NCBI GenBank assembly: GCA_964343195.1
Contig: CAYFIR010000013.1
Span: forward strand, 17,210 to 81,209
Reading direction: 5' to 3'
Length of the DNA: 64,000 nt
Source of the DNA: CAYVAP01 sp964343195
Lineage (GTDB): Bacteria; Bacteroidota; Bacteroidia; J057
The translations under genes were made by a program, and so were the position numbers. The notes below the pieces were generated by a model. It had not been told where the DNA came from, did no database searches, and saw only the letters and a list, made by a program, of their open reading frames with translations. Below, in pieces: positions 53,281 through 62,021 of this stretch (its first letter is position 1; each line of letters opens with the position of its first letter).

Positions 53281-55683
53281 ATGATCCGCAACTTCTTCAC
53301 TACCGCATGGCGCAGCATGCGCAGACAGGGTGGATACACCCTCCTGAATATCATAGGACTTACCATCGGCATCAGCGCTAGTTTGCTGATTTTGCTGTTT
53401 CTCAATCAGCAGTTGTCCTTTGATCAGCACCATGAGAACGGAGAGCGCATTATCCGGATTAGTTCTGAAATCACTGAGCCAGATGACAGTTTCAGGTGGT
53501 CGGTTACCCAAAGTCCACTTGGACCGGAACTGCAACGTCGGTTCCCGGAGGTAGAAAAAGCCGTCCGATTCATAGGGAATGGCCGGGTGCAGTTCGAGCG
53601 GGATGACAAGACATTCTTCGAAGAAAAGTTCTTCTCTGTTGACACCACCGTATTTGACATTTTCACCTTTGACTTCATCGTGGGGAATCCAGCATCCGCC
53701 CTTTCGTTACCAGAAGATGTGGTTTTGACCAGAAGTGTAGCGGAGCGCGTGTTTGGGACGGAAGATATGTCAGAAGTCATGGGTAAAACGCTGACAGTCG
53801 GTGAGGAGCAGGAATTTCGTGTGACGGGGGTGTATGAAGACATGCCGGTTACTTCCCACCTGATCGCAAATGGATTGCACCTGATCAGCGACACTGAGGG
53901 ACGCATGGAAGCCCCTCAGGCCTGGGGAGGATTTTACCTATACACCTATGCCCTGCTCACCCCGGGAACCAGCCAGGAAGCATTTGAGGGCAAGCTGAGC
54001 GAAGTTAACGACGAATTCGTGAGGCCCATTTTTGATCAGTTTGATGTTACCGTAAAGTATGAGACCATTGCCCTGACCGACATACACCTGAAGTCAACCT
54101 TCCAGGGGGAGCCAGAGCCCACAGGGAGCATGGATTACATCTATATCTTCGCCGCCATCGGAGTGTTTCTATTGGTCCTGGCGTGTATCAACTACATGAA
54201 CCTAGCCACTGCAAGGTCTCAGCGGCGAGCACGTGAAGTAGGGGTTCGAAAAACCATGGGAGCCTATCGCAATCACTTAATCTGGCAGTTTCTCGCGGAG
54301 TCTTTCCTGCTGGCTCTAATAGCGTTAGCGGTGAGCCTGGCTGTGGTCTATCTCTCCATCCCCTTCTTCAACCAGATACTGGACCTTCCACTCTCCTTTG
54401 GTACGCTGTGGCAGCCGATGGTTCTGATTGCCATTCTGGGAATCCTGACTCTTACAGGACTCGTGGCCGGATCTTACCCTGCCTTTTATCTTTCCGGCTT
54501 TCATCCAGCTCACGTACTGAAGGGTACTTCTGGAAAAAGCACCGGGGGAAATCGTCGACTACGTCAAGGATTGGTTGTCGTCCAGTTTAGCATATCGCTC
54601 TTCATGCTGGTGAGCACGGGTATTGTGTACGACCAGCTCAAGTACCTGGACCAGAAAGACCTGGGATTCACCCAAAACCCTGTCATACAGTTTAGCATCA
54701 GCAATGTGCCGGACCGTCAGAAATGGCCCGTTCTCCAGCAAAAACTTGAGTCCATATCAGGTGTACAGGCCGCTGCGACTACCAGCTCCGTTCCGGGGCA
54801 GGGATACGGTAAAAACCTGATGCCCGTTGAGACTGAAGAAGGACAAATGATAGAACGTGGCGTCGATCATTACGCAGTTGACTATGACTACTTCCCCACC
54901 ATGGAAATGGAGGTGGTAAAAGGCCGAAACTTTGATCGGGCGCGCGGGCTGGACTCTGCCAGCTCCGTTATGGTAAACGAAGCCATGGTGCGCAGGCTCG
55001 GCTGGTCTGATCCCATCGGAAAAGAAATTATACTGGGATCTGGAGAAGGCGCGGCTCATACTCAGGTGATCGGAGTGATCAAAGATTTTCACCAACAAAG
55101 CCTATACGAAGTAATTCCTCCCCTGATGTTCACCCGTGGCCAGAACCTTCGGATGCAGGTAGTGCGCATCGAAGGGGACAACATCGAAAAGACCCTGGCA
55201 AGTGTCCAAAGTACCTGGGAGGAAATATTTCCGACTACGCCATTCGAATATGAGTTTCAGGACGAAGCCTTCTTCGAACAATACGAAGCCGATCGGCACC
55301 GTAGCCAGCTCTTTACCCTTTTCTCTGGGCTGACGGTCCTGATCGCATGCCTCGGCTTACTTGGACTGGCCTCTTATACAGCAGAGCAACGCACCCGCGA
55401 AATGGGCATCCGCAAGATCGTGGGCGCATCGGTTCCCCAACTGGTGCAGCTCATGACCAGGGAGTTTTTGATTCTGGTGCTGGTGGCGACTCCCATCGCA
55501 TTTGGGGCAGCGTACTACTTCATGAAAGGCTGGCTGGATGACTTTGCCTATCATGCAGACATGAAGGTACTGACGTTTGTACTAAGTCTCCTGATCACGC
55601 TGGTCATCACCCTGGCTACCACCAGCTACCATGCCTTCAGGGCGGCAAGTATTAACCCCGCGACGGCCCTGAGACAGGAGTAA
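53281..55683 (+). CDS. FtsX/MacB-type ABC transporter permease
   Basis: 800 residues with the double FtsX arrangement seen in Bacteroidota. There is a membrane helix near 20-40, a large MacB-like periplasmic domain (about 45-270), three helices (about 285-420), a further helix near 430-450, a second periplasmic domain (about 455-670) and three C-terminal helices (about 680-795). REVGVRKTMGAYR and REMGIRKIVGAS are the two conserved FtsX coupling motifs. The ATPase partner is not adjacent, so it is encoded elsewhere. Related permeases move lipids, peptides or drugs, or pass signals across the envelope; the substrate is unknown. Confidence 0.93.
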   Translation: MIRNFFTTAWRSMRRQGGYTLLNIIGLTIGISASLLILLFLNQQLSFDQHHENGERIIRISSEITEPDDSFRWSVTQSPLGPELQRRFPEVEKAVRFIGNGRVQFERDDKTFFEEKFFSVDTTVFDIFTFDFIVGNPASALSLPEDVVLTRSVAERVFGTEDMSEVMGKTLTVGEEQEFRVTGVYEDMPVTSHLIANGLHLISDTEGRMEAPQAWGGFYLYTYALLTPGTSQEAFEGKLSEVNDEFVRPIFDQFDVTVKYETIALTDIHLKSTFQGEPEPTGSMDYIYIFAAIGVFLLVLACINYMNLATARSQRRAREVGVRKTMGAYRNHLIWQFLAESFLLALIALAVSLAVVYLSIPFFNQILDLPLSFGTLWQPMVLIAILGILTLTGLVAGSYPAFYLSGFHPAHVLKGTSGKSTGGNRRLRQGLVVVQFSISLFMLVSTGIVYDQLKYLDQKDLGFTQNPVIQFSISNVPDRQKWPVLQQKLESISGVQAAATTSSVPGQGYGKNLMPVETEEGQMIERGVDHYAVDYDYFPTMEMEVVKGRNFDRARGLDSASSVMVNEAMVRRLGWSDPIGKEIILGSGEGAAHTQVIGVIKDFHQQSLYEVIPPLMFTRGQNLRMQVVRIEGDNIEKTLASVQSTWEEIFPTTPFEYEFQDEAFFEQYEADRHRSQLFTLFSGLTVLIACLGLLGLASYTAEQRTREMGIRKIVGASVPQLVQLMTREFLILVLVATPIAFGAAYYFMKGWLDDFAYHADMKVLTFVLSLLITLVITLATTSYHAFRAASINPATALRQE

Positions 55684-55727
55684 AGAGGTCAGATCGGAGG
55701 GTTGCCTGTCAGATCGCAGTGTCTCCG

Positions 55728-56987
55728 CTACATCCCTACACTGATCCGCATTAGCTCAGCACAAAGGATCGCCCCGTAGGTGCCGAGAGCATAGCCCAAA
55801 ACGGCTAAGAGGGCTCCTACTGGCGCGAGCACTGGATTGAAGGCAGAAGCCACAACGGGAGCCGAGGCTGCACCCCCGACATTGGCCTGACTACCTACGG
55901 CGATGAAGAAGAAGGGCGCCTTGATGAGTTTGCCGACAATGAGCAACAGGGTCACATGGACTGCCATCCACATCAGGCCGATGGCAAATATTCCCAGGTT
56001 ATCCAGGACATCAGCCAGATTGATCTTGGCACCAATTGTAGCGACGAGGATGTAAATGAATACAGATCCCCAGCGAGAGGCCCCTACCCCTTCGAGTTTA
56101 CGGGCGGGGGTCAAAGCCAACAGCAGCCCCAGGGTGGTCGCTATGACTATCAGCCAGAAAAACCCACTTAGAAGTGAGCTTAAGCCCGCATCGGTCAGCC
56201 CCTGCTTAAAGGGCTCCAAAGCCGGAACGATTAAATCCGAACCCCAGTGGGCTATGGCAGTCGCTCCAAATGCGACCAGCAGCAGCTTGTACACATCAGT
56301 CGTCGTTGGGATTTTCATGACACTGGCCCGATAGTCCTCCACCCTTTTTACAAGGGCGTCAATAGCCGAAGAATCAGCCTTCAGCCACTTATCCAGTTTC
56401 TGACTGCGCTGAGCACCCGCCAGTAGAAAGGCCATCCAGATATTGGCTACTGTCACATCTACCAGAATCATCGAGGCAAATACTTTATCGCCTACGTCAT
56501 ATACTTCCTTCATGGCGGTCTGATTGGCACCGCCCCCAATCCAGCTTCCCGCTACGGTAGAAAGTCCTCGCCATAGTTGATCCGTAGAGGCAGGAATCAA
56601 TTCGGGAAAAAACCACTGGGTCAAAAACAGGGCGACTGGTCCGCCCAATACAATGCCTACGGTAGCAGTAAAAAACATGATCAGGGCTTTGGGGCCAAGG
56701 TTGACAATTCCCTTGAAGTCAATGCTCACCGTGAAAAGCACCAAACTGGCTGGCAACAGGTACCGTGAAGCCACAAAATATAGTTGGGAGGCCTCTCCGT
56801 CTATTAGCCCAAAGGTGTTGAATCCTGCGGGGATGAAGTAACAGAGCAATATGGGAGGCAGGATGGAATATAGCCTTTTCCAGAACTTTGCTTCGCTCTG
56901 GTAGGTTATAAATACGAAAGCTAATGAAGCGATCAATAGCCCGAGGACTATGGCATCATTTGAAAAAAAGGCAGAAGACTCTGGCAT
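55728..56987 (-). CDS. DUF819 family membrane transporter-like protein
   Basis: 419 residues from ATG 56985-56987, which gives MPESSAFFSNDAIVLGLLIA; 11 more codons upstream look unlike the family. About ten membrane helices with Gly-rich motifs GSWIGGGANQTAMKEVY and VGSQANVGGAASAPVVASAF are typical of DUF819 (YjcL-like). The two halves look like an inverted repeat of transporter type. The family is predicted to transport small solutes but none is established here. It converges with the ABC permease (44-base gap) and is divergent from the Nfu gene. Confidence 0.9.
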   Translation of the reverse strand: MPESSAFFSNDAIVLGLLIASLAFVFITYQSEAKFWKRLYSILPPILLCYFIPAGFNTFGLIDGEASQLYFVASRYLLPASLVLFTVSIDFKGIVNLGPKALIMFFTATVGIVLGGPVALFLTQWFFPELIPASTDQLWRGLSTVAGSWIGGGANQTAMKEVYDVGDKVFASMILVDVTVANIWMAFLLAGAQRSQKLDKWLKADSSAIDALVKRVEDYRASVMKIPTTTDVYKLLLVAFGATAIAHWGSDLIVPALEPFKQGLTDAGLSSLLSGFFWLIVIATTLGLLLALTPARKLEGVGASRWGSVFIYILVATIGAKINLADVLDNLGIFAIGLMWMAVHVTLLLIVGKLIKAPFFFIAVGSQANVGGAASAPVVASAFNPVLAPVGALLAVLGYALGTYGAILCAELMRISVGM

Positions 56988-57027
56988 AGGATGGTATGTT
57001 GAGCCCCGAAAATAAGGCAAATTCTAT

Positions 57028-57035
57028 TATTTTTG
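57028..57035 (+). promoter_or_regulatory. TAnnTTTG -7 element for the Nfu gene
   Basis: TATTTTTG matches the Bacteroidota -7 consensus exactly and lies 22 bases before the ATG at 57058. No clear TTTG is found about 20 bases upstream of it. Confidence 0.45.
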
Positions 57036-57057
57036 TTCCAACATCAGATTTGAATCT

Positions 57058-57609
57058 ATGATCTATACCGAAATAACACCGAATCCTGCTTCCCTGAAGT
57101 TCGTTGTGGACCGCATCATCATGCGCAGTGGAACCGCGGATTTTGAAAACGTTGATGCAACGGAAGAAGCTCCAGTTGCGCGAAAGTTGTTTGACTTTCG
57201 CTTTGTGGAGCGGGTATTCCTTGGCCAGAATTTCATCACCATCACCAAGGGAGATGATTTTCAATGGGAGGAAATCATTCCAGTCGTCAAGGACTTCCTA
57301 AAGGCATACTTCAAAACGGACCAGCCCCTGCTTACCGGGAGCCTGGCAGAAGCGGACCAGTCCGTAATCTCTGAAGATGACGATGAATTGACCCGCCGGA
57401 TCAAGGAATTGCTGGAGAGCCACGTGCGTCCCGCTGTAGCCATGGACGGAGGAGACATCATTTATGAAGACTTCAACGAAGGGGTACTCAAGCTCAGAAT
57501 GCAGGGAAGTTGCTCCGGCTGTCCTTCTTCTACCTTGACACTCAAGAATGGCATCGAGCAATTGATGGCCAGAATGATCCCGGAGGTCAAAACTGTAGAA
57601 GCCATTTAA
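57058..57609 (+). CDS. NifU-like Fe-S scaffold/carrier protein (Nfu)
   Basis: 183 residues. An Nfu N-terminal domain (1-87, MIYTEITPNPASLKFVVDR) and the NifU C-terminal domain (about 108-183) are both present. The cluster-binding Cys152-x2-Cys155 in QGSCSGCPSSTLTLKNGIE binds a shared [4Fe-4S] cluster at a dimer interface. Nfu delivers clusters to target enzymes; the Fe-S-rich PFOR and GltD-like proteins in this window would be clients in principle. It overlaps nothing and ends 38 bases before the lipoprotein gene. The -7 element at 57028-57035 lies just upstream. Confidence 0.94.
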   Translation: MIYTEITPNPASLKFVVDRIIMRSGTADFENVDATEEAPVARKLFDFRFVERVFLGQNFITITKGDDFQWEEIIPVVKDFLKAYFKTDQPLLTGSLAEADQSVISEDDDELTRRIKELLESHVRPAVAMDGGDIIYEDFNEGVLKLRMQGSCSGCPSSTLTLKNGIEQLMARMIPEVKTVEAI

Positions 57610-57647
57610 GGATGATCTCTGAAAATATTCAGACCCAAACTAAAAAA

Positions 57648-58115
57648 ATGCCCCGGAAGGTATCATACTTTCTGGGGTATGGCTTTTTGCTTCTGCTCAT
57701 GATGCCCTTTTTCGGATGTGGAGATTTGGGTCCGGGCCAGCAAACTATCCTGAGTGAAGAGATTTACTGGCGCGAAGGAGGAGAGGACGAGGTAAGTGCC
57801 TACCTGCAGGCGCTGAATGCAAATGAGATTTTTGTTACCATGCAGGAGGGAGTGTACCAGAAGCTCACCCTCAACATTTCCCCCTCCCTGGAGGTGAGCG
57901 TGGAAGACAGCAGGGTTTATGCCAGTGCTGACAGCACCGAACGGGAATCGATCGCTCAAAAACTCGCGATTGTACTTTGGGACAACCTGGAACCCGACTA
58001 TGATGAATATTCGGTTGTTTCCATTCTTTTCCGGGATGAGCAAGGCCTTTTGGAAGGCGAACACTATATCCCTACTACGCTAACCAAAAATTCCAGGCTC
58101 AAGCTTTTTCGTTAA
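57648..58115 (+). CDS. Predicted lipoprotein, unknown
   Basis: 155 residues from ATG 57648. The start is chosen because MPRKVSYFLGYGFLLLLMMP then FFGC makes a normal lipoprotein signal (Cys24) and an A-rich stretch lies ahead of it. An ATG 36 bases upstream (57612) is possible. The mature part has no recognised domain. It contains EEIYWREGGEDEV, TLNISPSLEVSVEDSRVYAS and a basic C-terminus. It is likely co-transcribed with the Nfu gene (38-base gap) and overlaps the convergent DUF1573 gene by four bases. Confidence 0.7.
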   Translation: MPRKVSYFLGYGFLLLLMMPFFGCGDLGPGQQTILSEEIYWREGGEDEVSAYLQALNANEIFVTMQEGVYQKLTLNISPSLEVSVEDSRVYASADSTERESIAQKLAIVLWDNLEPDYDEYSVVSILFRDEQGLLEGEHYIPTTLTKNSRLKLFR

Positions 58116-58531
58116 TAGGCCACACCTTCGATGGTTACTACGTTAACCATTTGTCGGCTATCTGATTTCACTGTCACAAAACAGATAATCGATCCAGATC
58201 TTTGTGGTTTCCAGGTAAGCTTGATGGTTGCAGATCCACCAGCAGGAATTGGGTTGGAGGAATAGTCAATTCTGACATCTCCACAACTGCTTTCTACTGA
58301 AAGAAGTCGCAAGGCTGTCTCTCCGGGATTGTCAACCGTGATGTACCCGGTAGCCCCTTCTTCCATGGGGATATACCCCCAATCCAGATCGGAGTCCGGG
58401 ATCAGCATCTCAGCGGAGAAACTCCCCGGGAAACTGTTAGAAGTACGATGGGCAGAGCGGTTGCCCTGGCTGTAAACGGAATTGGAAAACAAGAGTAGGC
58501 AGATGATTAGCAGGGGAATTCTGGTGATCAT
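58112..58531 (-). CDS. DUF1573 domain protein, exported
   Basis: 139 residues with a signal peptide (MITRIPLLIICLLLFSNSVY then SQ). The DUF1573 domain, an Ig-like fold of ASH/MSP type, starts DSDLDWGYIPMEEGATGYIT and continues with FxNxG-like VDNPGETALRLLSVESSCGD and PAGGSATIKLTWKPQRSG. Family members are common exported proteins of Bacteroidota; the role is unknown. The pair CGCT often seen in the family is reduced to SSCGD. Its 3' end overlaps the lipoprotein gene by four bases. Confidence 0.85.
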   Translation of the reverse strand: MITRIPLLIICLLLFSNSVYSQGNRSAHRTSNSFPGSFSAEMLIPDSDLDWGYIPMEEGATGYITVDNPGETALRLLSVESSCGDVRIDYSSNPIPAGGSATIKLTWKPQRSGSIICFVTVKSDSRQMVNVVTIEGVAY

Positions 58532-58689
58532 GTGCTGGGGGTCTTAAAGATTCATCATAAAAATAATTCAATTACCAAACAAAATCCCCCTCACTTATCC
58601 AGGTTTCTTACATTCCATTTCCTTTTGGGGCAAATCTCCTCGCTATCAATACAATACACTTATTCCCAACTCCCGAATCAACAATTAAT

Positions 58690-59595
58690 ATGACTCTTCC
58701 TACCTCTATCCTTCGGCGTTTCTCTCTTTTGTTAGGGGTATTCCTCGTAATTTCGGGTTGCGAACAGACCAGTCCCGAAACAGATCTTCCGATTTTCCTC
58801 AATTTATCCGGATACAAAATAAAGACTGATAATCAGATAGTTGGAGAACGAAACATCAAAGACTACTGGATCGATCATAATGGTGAAACCATGGGAATAC
58901 ACCGCGTACCGCGGGTTATCCCTCTTTTGCCTCAAGCAGACCGAAATGAACTCACCATCCGTGGCGGAATTTTTCAGAACGGGCTCACAGTCCTGCCAGC
59001 TCCTTACCCTTTTTGGGAACCGATTACCTTGCAAATAGAGGCAGATCCCCTGGATACAGTTGACCTGGACCTTACCTTTCAATACTGGCCCAGGGACTCC
59101 ATTTTGATCTATCCATTTGAAGAAGATTTTGAAGGAGGCGGTGCTCCCCAATTCGTCTCCAATGATGACCTCACCAACCCTACCCGACTGGAACCTTCTG
59201 CATTCAAGTCGTATCAGGGACAATGGAGTGGCCGGGTGATTTTTACCAGCTCTCAATACAACTTTGAAGCCCTGAGCAGCAACTTCCTGAGCCTGCCCAG
59301 AACCAACGATAACAACGTCTACCTGGAGATCACCTATCAGAATACCATCCCCTTCACAGTAGGACTATTCTACACCAATGTCAATGCGACCAATGTCCAG
59401 GAACTGCCTTTGGGGGTAGCGTTCCTGTCCGAAGACAAATGGACAACCGCTTACATCCACCTGCAATCCCTGGTACAAAGCGTAGAACCCGGTTTTTTCA
59501 AGCTATACCTCAAGGCAACCGGAGATAATGGGGATGGCGAAATCCAGACCGGGAACATTTACCTCGATTACATGCGAATCATTCATTTTAAGTGA
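58690..59595 (+). CDS. Predicted lipoprotein upstream of sugar transferase
   Basis: 301 residues. The lipoprotein signal MTLPTSILRRFSLLLGVFLV ends in ISGC with Cys24. The mature protein is beta-rich. An N-terminal region (25-150) includes GIFQNGLTVLPAPYPFWEPI, and a C-terminal jelly-roll-like region (160-300) has SYQGQWSGRVIFTSSQYNFE, of the kind found in carbohydrate-binding modules. It ends 37 bases before the sugar transferase and is probably in one transcript with it. A role at the cell surface in polysaccharide export or anchoring is a guess from position. Confidence 0.75.
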   Translation: MTLPTSILRRFSLLLGVFLVISGCEQTSPETDLPIFLNLSGYKIKTDNQIVGERNIKDYWIDHNGETMGIHRVPRVIPLLPQADRNELTIRGGIFQNGLTVLPAPYPFWEPITLQIEADPLDTVDLDLTFQYWPRDSILIYPFEEDFEGGGAPQFVSNDDLTNPTRLEPSAFKSYQGQWSGRVIFTSSQYNFEALSSNFLSLPRTNDNNVYLEITYQNTIPFTVGLFYTNVNATNVQELPLGVAFLSEDKWTTAYIHLQSLVQSVEPGFFKLYLKATGDNGDGEIQTGNIYLDYMRIIHFK

Positions 59596-59632
59596 ATAGG
59601 TACTAACTTTACAGGCCGAGTCTGGGCCTAGC

Positions 59633-61036
59633 ATGAATAGATCGCGCTTGCAAAGCTGGTTATACTTTTTGTCTGACTTCACAATGACCTTCATTGTGTG
59701 GCTGGCTTTTGTGTTTTGGAGGCGCGAAGTGCTGGAAGGATATGGCTACCTGGACCCCCAGCAGCTAATCAATGCCTCTGTCATCAGCCTATACTGGATC
59801 ATCCTGTATTCCATAGCGGGCTTGTATGGCAAACCATTCCGAAGGTCACGCCTGCAGGAACTGATACAGGTATTCAAATACTCCCTGATTGGGGTTTTGA
59901 TCATCTTCTTCCTCATTTTTCTGGATGACCCCATTCCTCCCAGCAACCCATCCCTTCAGCGGGTACTGCTCACCATCTACCTGGGATTGCAGTTTGGAAC
60001 CGTAGGCCTGGTGCGGTTTATCCTCACCACGCGGACGCAGATGAGGATTCGAAAGCGAAAACTCACCTTCCCCACGCTATTGGTAGGCTGTCAGGAGCAG
60101 GCTATGGGGATATATCGCGAGCTGGAAAACATGAAGCGACCTCTGGGCTATGAGTTCAAAGGCTTCATCTCACTTTCTCAGTCTGAGCAAAACCTGTTTC
60201 ATGGCAAGCTGAAAAATTATGGCAACCTGGACAGGTTGGAAGAGGTCATTCAGTCCCGGAAAATCGAAGAGGTAATCATTGCGCTGGAGCCCAATGAAGC
60301 CCCCGAAGTAGGGCGTATCATCGAACGGTGTGAGAATACAGCTGCCAATATCAAGGTAGTGCCAGGGGTTTATGATTATATCGTTGGCAGCGTCAAATCC
60401 TCCCACATATTGGGGGCTCCACTGATTGAGATTTTTCCCAGTATCATGAAGCCCTGGGAGCAGGTCGCCAAGCGTGGGATTGATATTGGAGCTTCGGCAT
60501 TCAGTCTGGTGATCCTGTCCCCCCTTTACCTGTTTCTCGCTACACTTATCAAGCTGGATAGTCCAGGTCCAATTTTCTTTCGGCAGGAACGCATTGGGAA
60601 AGGGGGCAAGCCCTTCAAAATCATCAAGTTCAGGTCCATGCATGTGAATGCAGAGAAAGCAGGTCCCGCCCTTTCCAGCGACCACGATCCACGTATCACC
60701 AAAACGGGAAAATGGTTGCGTAAACTACGGTTTGATGAGTTACCTCAATTCTGGAATGTACTACGGGGAGATATGAGCCTGGTGGGTCCACGGCCAGAGC
60801 GCCAGTTTTTTATCGACCAGATTGTGAAAGTCGCCCCGCATTACCGCCACCTACACAAGGTCAAACCCGGCATTACCTCATGGGGTCAGGTCAAGTACGG
60901 CTACGCATCCAACGTCGCGGAGATGGTCGAACGCCTCAAGTTTGACATCCTCTACATCGAGAATATGTCACTGGCACTGGATCTCAAAATCATCCTTTAC
61001 ACGATCATCGTGATTGTCGAGGGACGTGGAAAATAG
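59633..61036 (+). CDS. Polyprenyl-phosphate sugar transferase (exopolysaccharide priming)
   Basis: 467 residues of the WcaJ/WbaP type. Four or five N-terminal helices (about 10-145), a CoA-binding-like Rossmann domain (about 150-260) and the C-terminal catalytic domain (about 275-467) are present. The latter shows KRGIDIGASAFSLVILSPLY, GPIFFRQERIGKGGKPFKII, FRSMHVNAE, LRKLRFDELPQFWNVLRGDM and SLVGPRPERQFF. It moves a sugar-1-phosphate from a nucleotide sugar to undecaprenyl phosphate, the first step of polysaccharide synthesis. It lies 23 kb from the glycosyltransferase run at 34-38 kb and may prime the same pathway. Confidence 0.93.
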   Translation: MNRSRLQSWLYFLSDFTMTFIVWLAFVFWRREVLEGYGYLDPQQLINASVISLYWIILYSIAGLYGKPFRRSRLQELIQVFKYSLIGVLIIFFLIFLDDPIPPSNPSLQRVLLTIYLGLQFGTVGLVRFILTTRTQMRIRKRKLTFPTLLVGCQEQAMGIYRELENMKRPLGYEFKGFISLSQSEQNLFHGKLKNYGNLDRLEEVIQSRKIEEVIIALEPNEAPEVGRIIERCENTAANIKVVPGVYDYIVGSVKSSHILGAPLIEIFPSIMKPWEQVAKRGIDIGASAFSLVILSPLYLFLATLIKLDSPGPIFFRQERIGKGGKPFKIIKFRSMHVNAEKAGPALSSDHDPRITKTGKWLRKLRFDELPQFWNVLRGDMSLVGPRPERQFFIDQIVKVAPHYRHLHKVKPGITSWGQVKYGYASNVAEMVERLKFDILYIENMSLALDLKIILYTIIVIVEGRGK

Positions 61037-61056
61037 GCGAGACATAGATAGCTGAC

Positions 61057-61836
61057 TCAGAGACACTTTTCACAGATATAGGTACCCCTTCCTCCAACTA
61101 CGAGGCGAGTCAGCTCGGTGCCACACCGAGGGCAATTTCCCTCATCCCCACGTACCCTGACCAGATACTTTTGGGGAAAGGTCTGGTAGTCCGCGCCAAA
61201 TTCTATCGTAGTTTGAATGATTTCCTGCAAGTCCTGATGGAGTTGATGGTAGGTTGCGGCTGGGACATCGTAGCAGCGGGTCTCGGGATGCACCCGACTC
61301 CAGAACAGGATTTCATCGGCCATCCAGTTCCCCACCCCGGCAAATTTTTTCTGCTCCAGCAAAGCGGGTTTGATCATGGTTCGCTTTTTTATCAGGGCCT
61401 GGGCAAAGTCTTCCGGGGATATTTCTCCGACATCCGGTCCTATTTTCTTCTTTTTCTGATAGGCATCGATATTCTCGACCACTTCCATTCGGCTAAACTT
61501 CCTCAAGGAATTGAAAGAAAGGGTCCAGCCATTGCCAAAGTGAAAAAAGATTCGAGCGAATCGATGCCTCATTTCCTCCCCCTGGTAATAGGAAAAGCTT
61601 CCGGTAAGCCCAAAATGCCACATAAGCCAATTGCCATCCGATAACTGGATGAACAAATACTTTCCTATACGACGAGTACCCACCAGAGAATTTCCAATCA
61701 AGGCCTGTCTCAGGTTATCCACTCCCCCGGGAATCATACGGCCCTCGTTCTCAGCTTCAACTGAAGAAATAGCCTGATTCAGGGCCATTTCCTCAAACTG
61801 CCTCCGGTAAAGCTCTACTTCAGGTAACTCAGGCAT
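61057..61836 (-). CDS. Fpg/Nei-type DNA glycosylase
   Basis: 259 residues. The N-terminus MPELPEVELYRRQFEEMAL gives the catalytic Pro2 and Glu3 after Met removal. The conserved Lys in IGKYLFIQLSDGNWLMWHFG and the central helix-two-turn-helix (ALLEQKKFAGVGNWMADEIL) are present. A Cys4 zinc finger closes the protein: CPRCGTELTRLVVGGRGTYI then CEKC. It removes oxidised bases such as 8-oxoguanine or oxidised pyrimidines and nicks DNA. Both Fpg and Nei are possible; the sequence does not settle which. It converges with the sugar transferase gene (20-base gap). Confidence 0.92.
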   Translation of the reverse strand: MPELPEVELYRRQFEEMALNQAISSVEAENEGRMIPGGVDNLRQALIGNSLVGTRRIGKYLFIQLSDGNWLMWHFGLTGSFSYYQGEEMRHRFARIFFHFGNGWTLSFNSLRKFSRMEVVENIDAYQKKKKIGPDVGEISPEDFAQALIKKRTMIKPALLEQKKFAGVGNWMADEILFWSRVHPETRCYDVPAATYHQLHQDLQEIIQTTIEFGADYQTFPQKYLVRVRGDEGNCPRCGTELTRLVVGGRGTYICEKCL

Positions 61837-62021
61837 TCTCTCTATTATGGGGTTAACGGTGTCAGCTGAAAGGAAACCAAATAATGGGAATTTTTGTTAC
61901 AGGAAAACAGGCTCACCCCAATCCGGCATTCTCTCAGGCCAATCTTATCCCGAACTTTTGGCAGGGATTTTTATATTTTTAGCAAATTTCCCTTCCATTT
62001 TCCCATCCTGACCTTAAGCCA

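Noticed and set aside
57510..57647. Extended start for the lipoprotein gene inside the Nfu gene
   Set aside because: It would overlap Nfu by 100 bases and bury the lipoprotein signal; the ATG at 57648 fits better.
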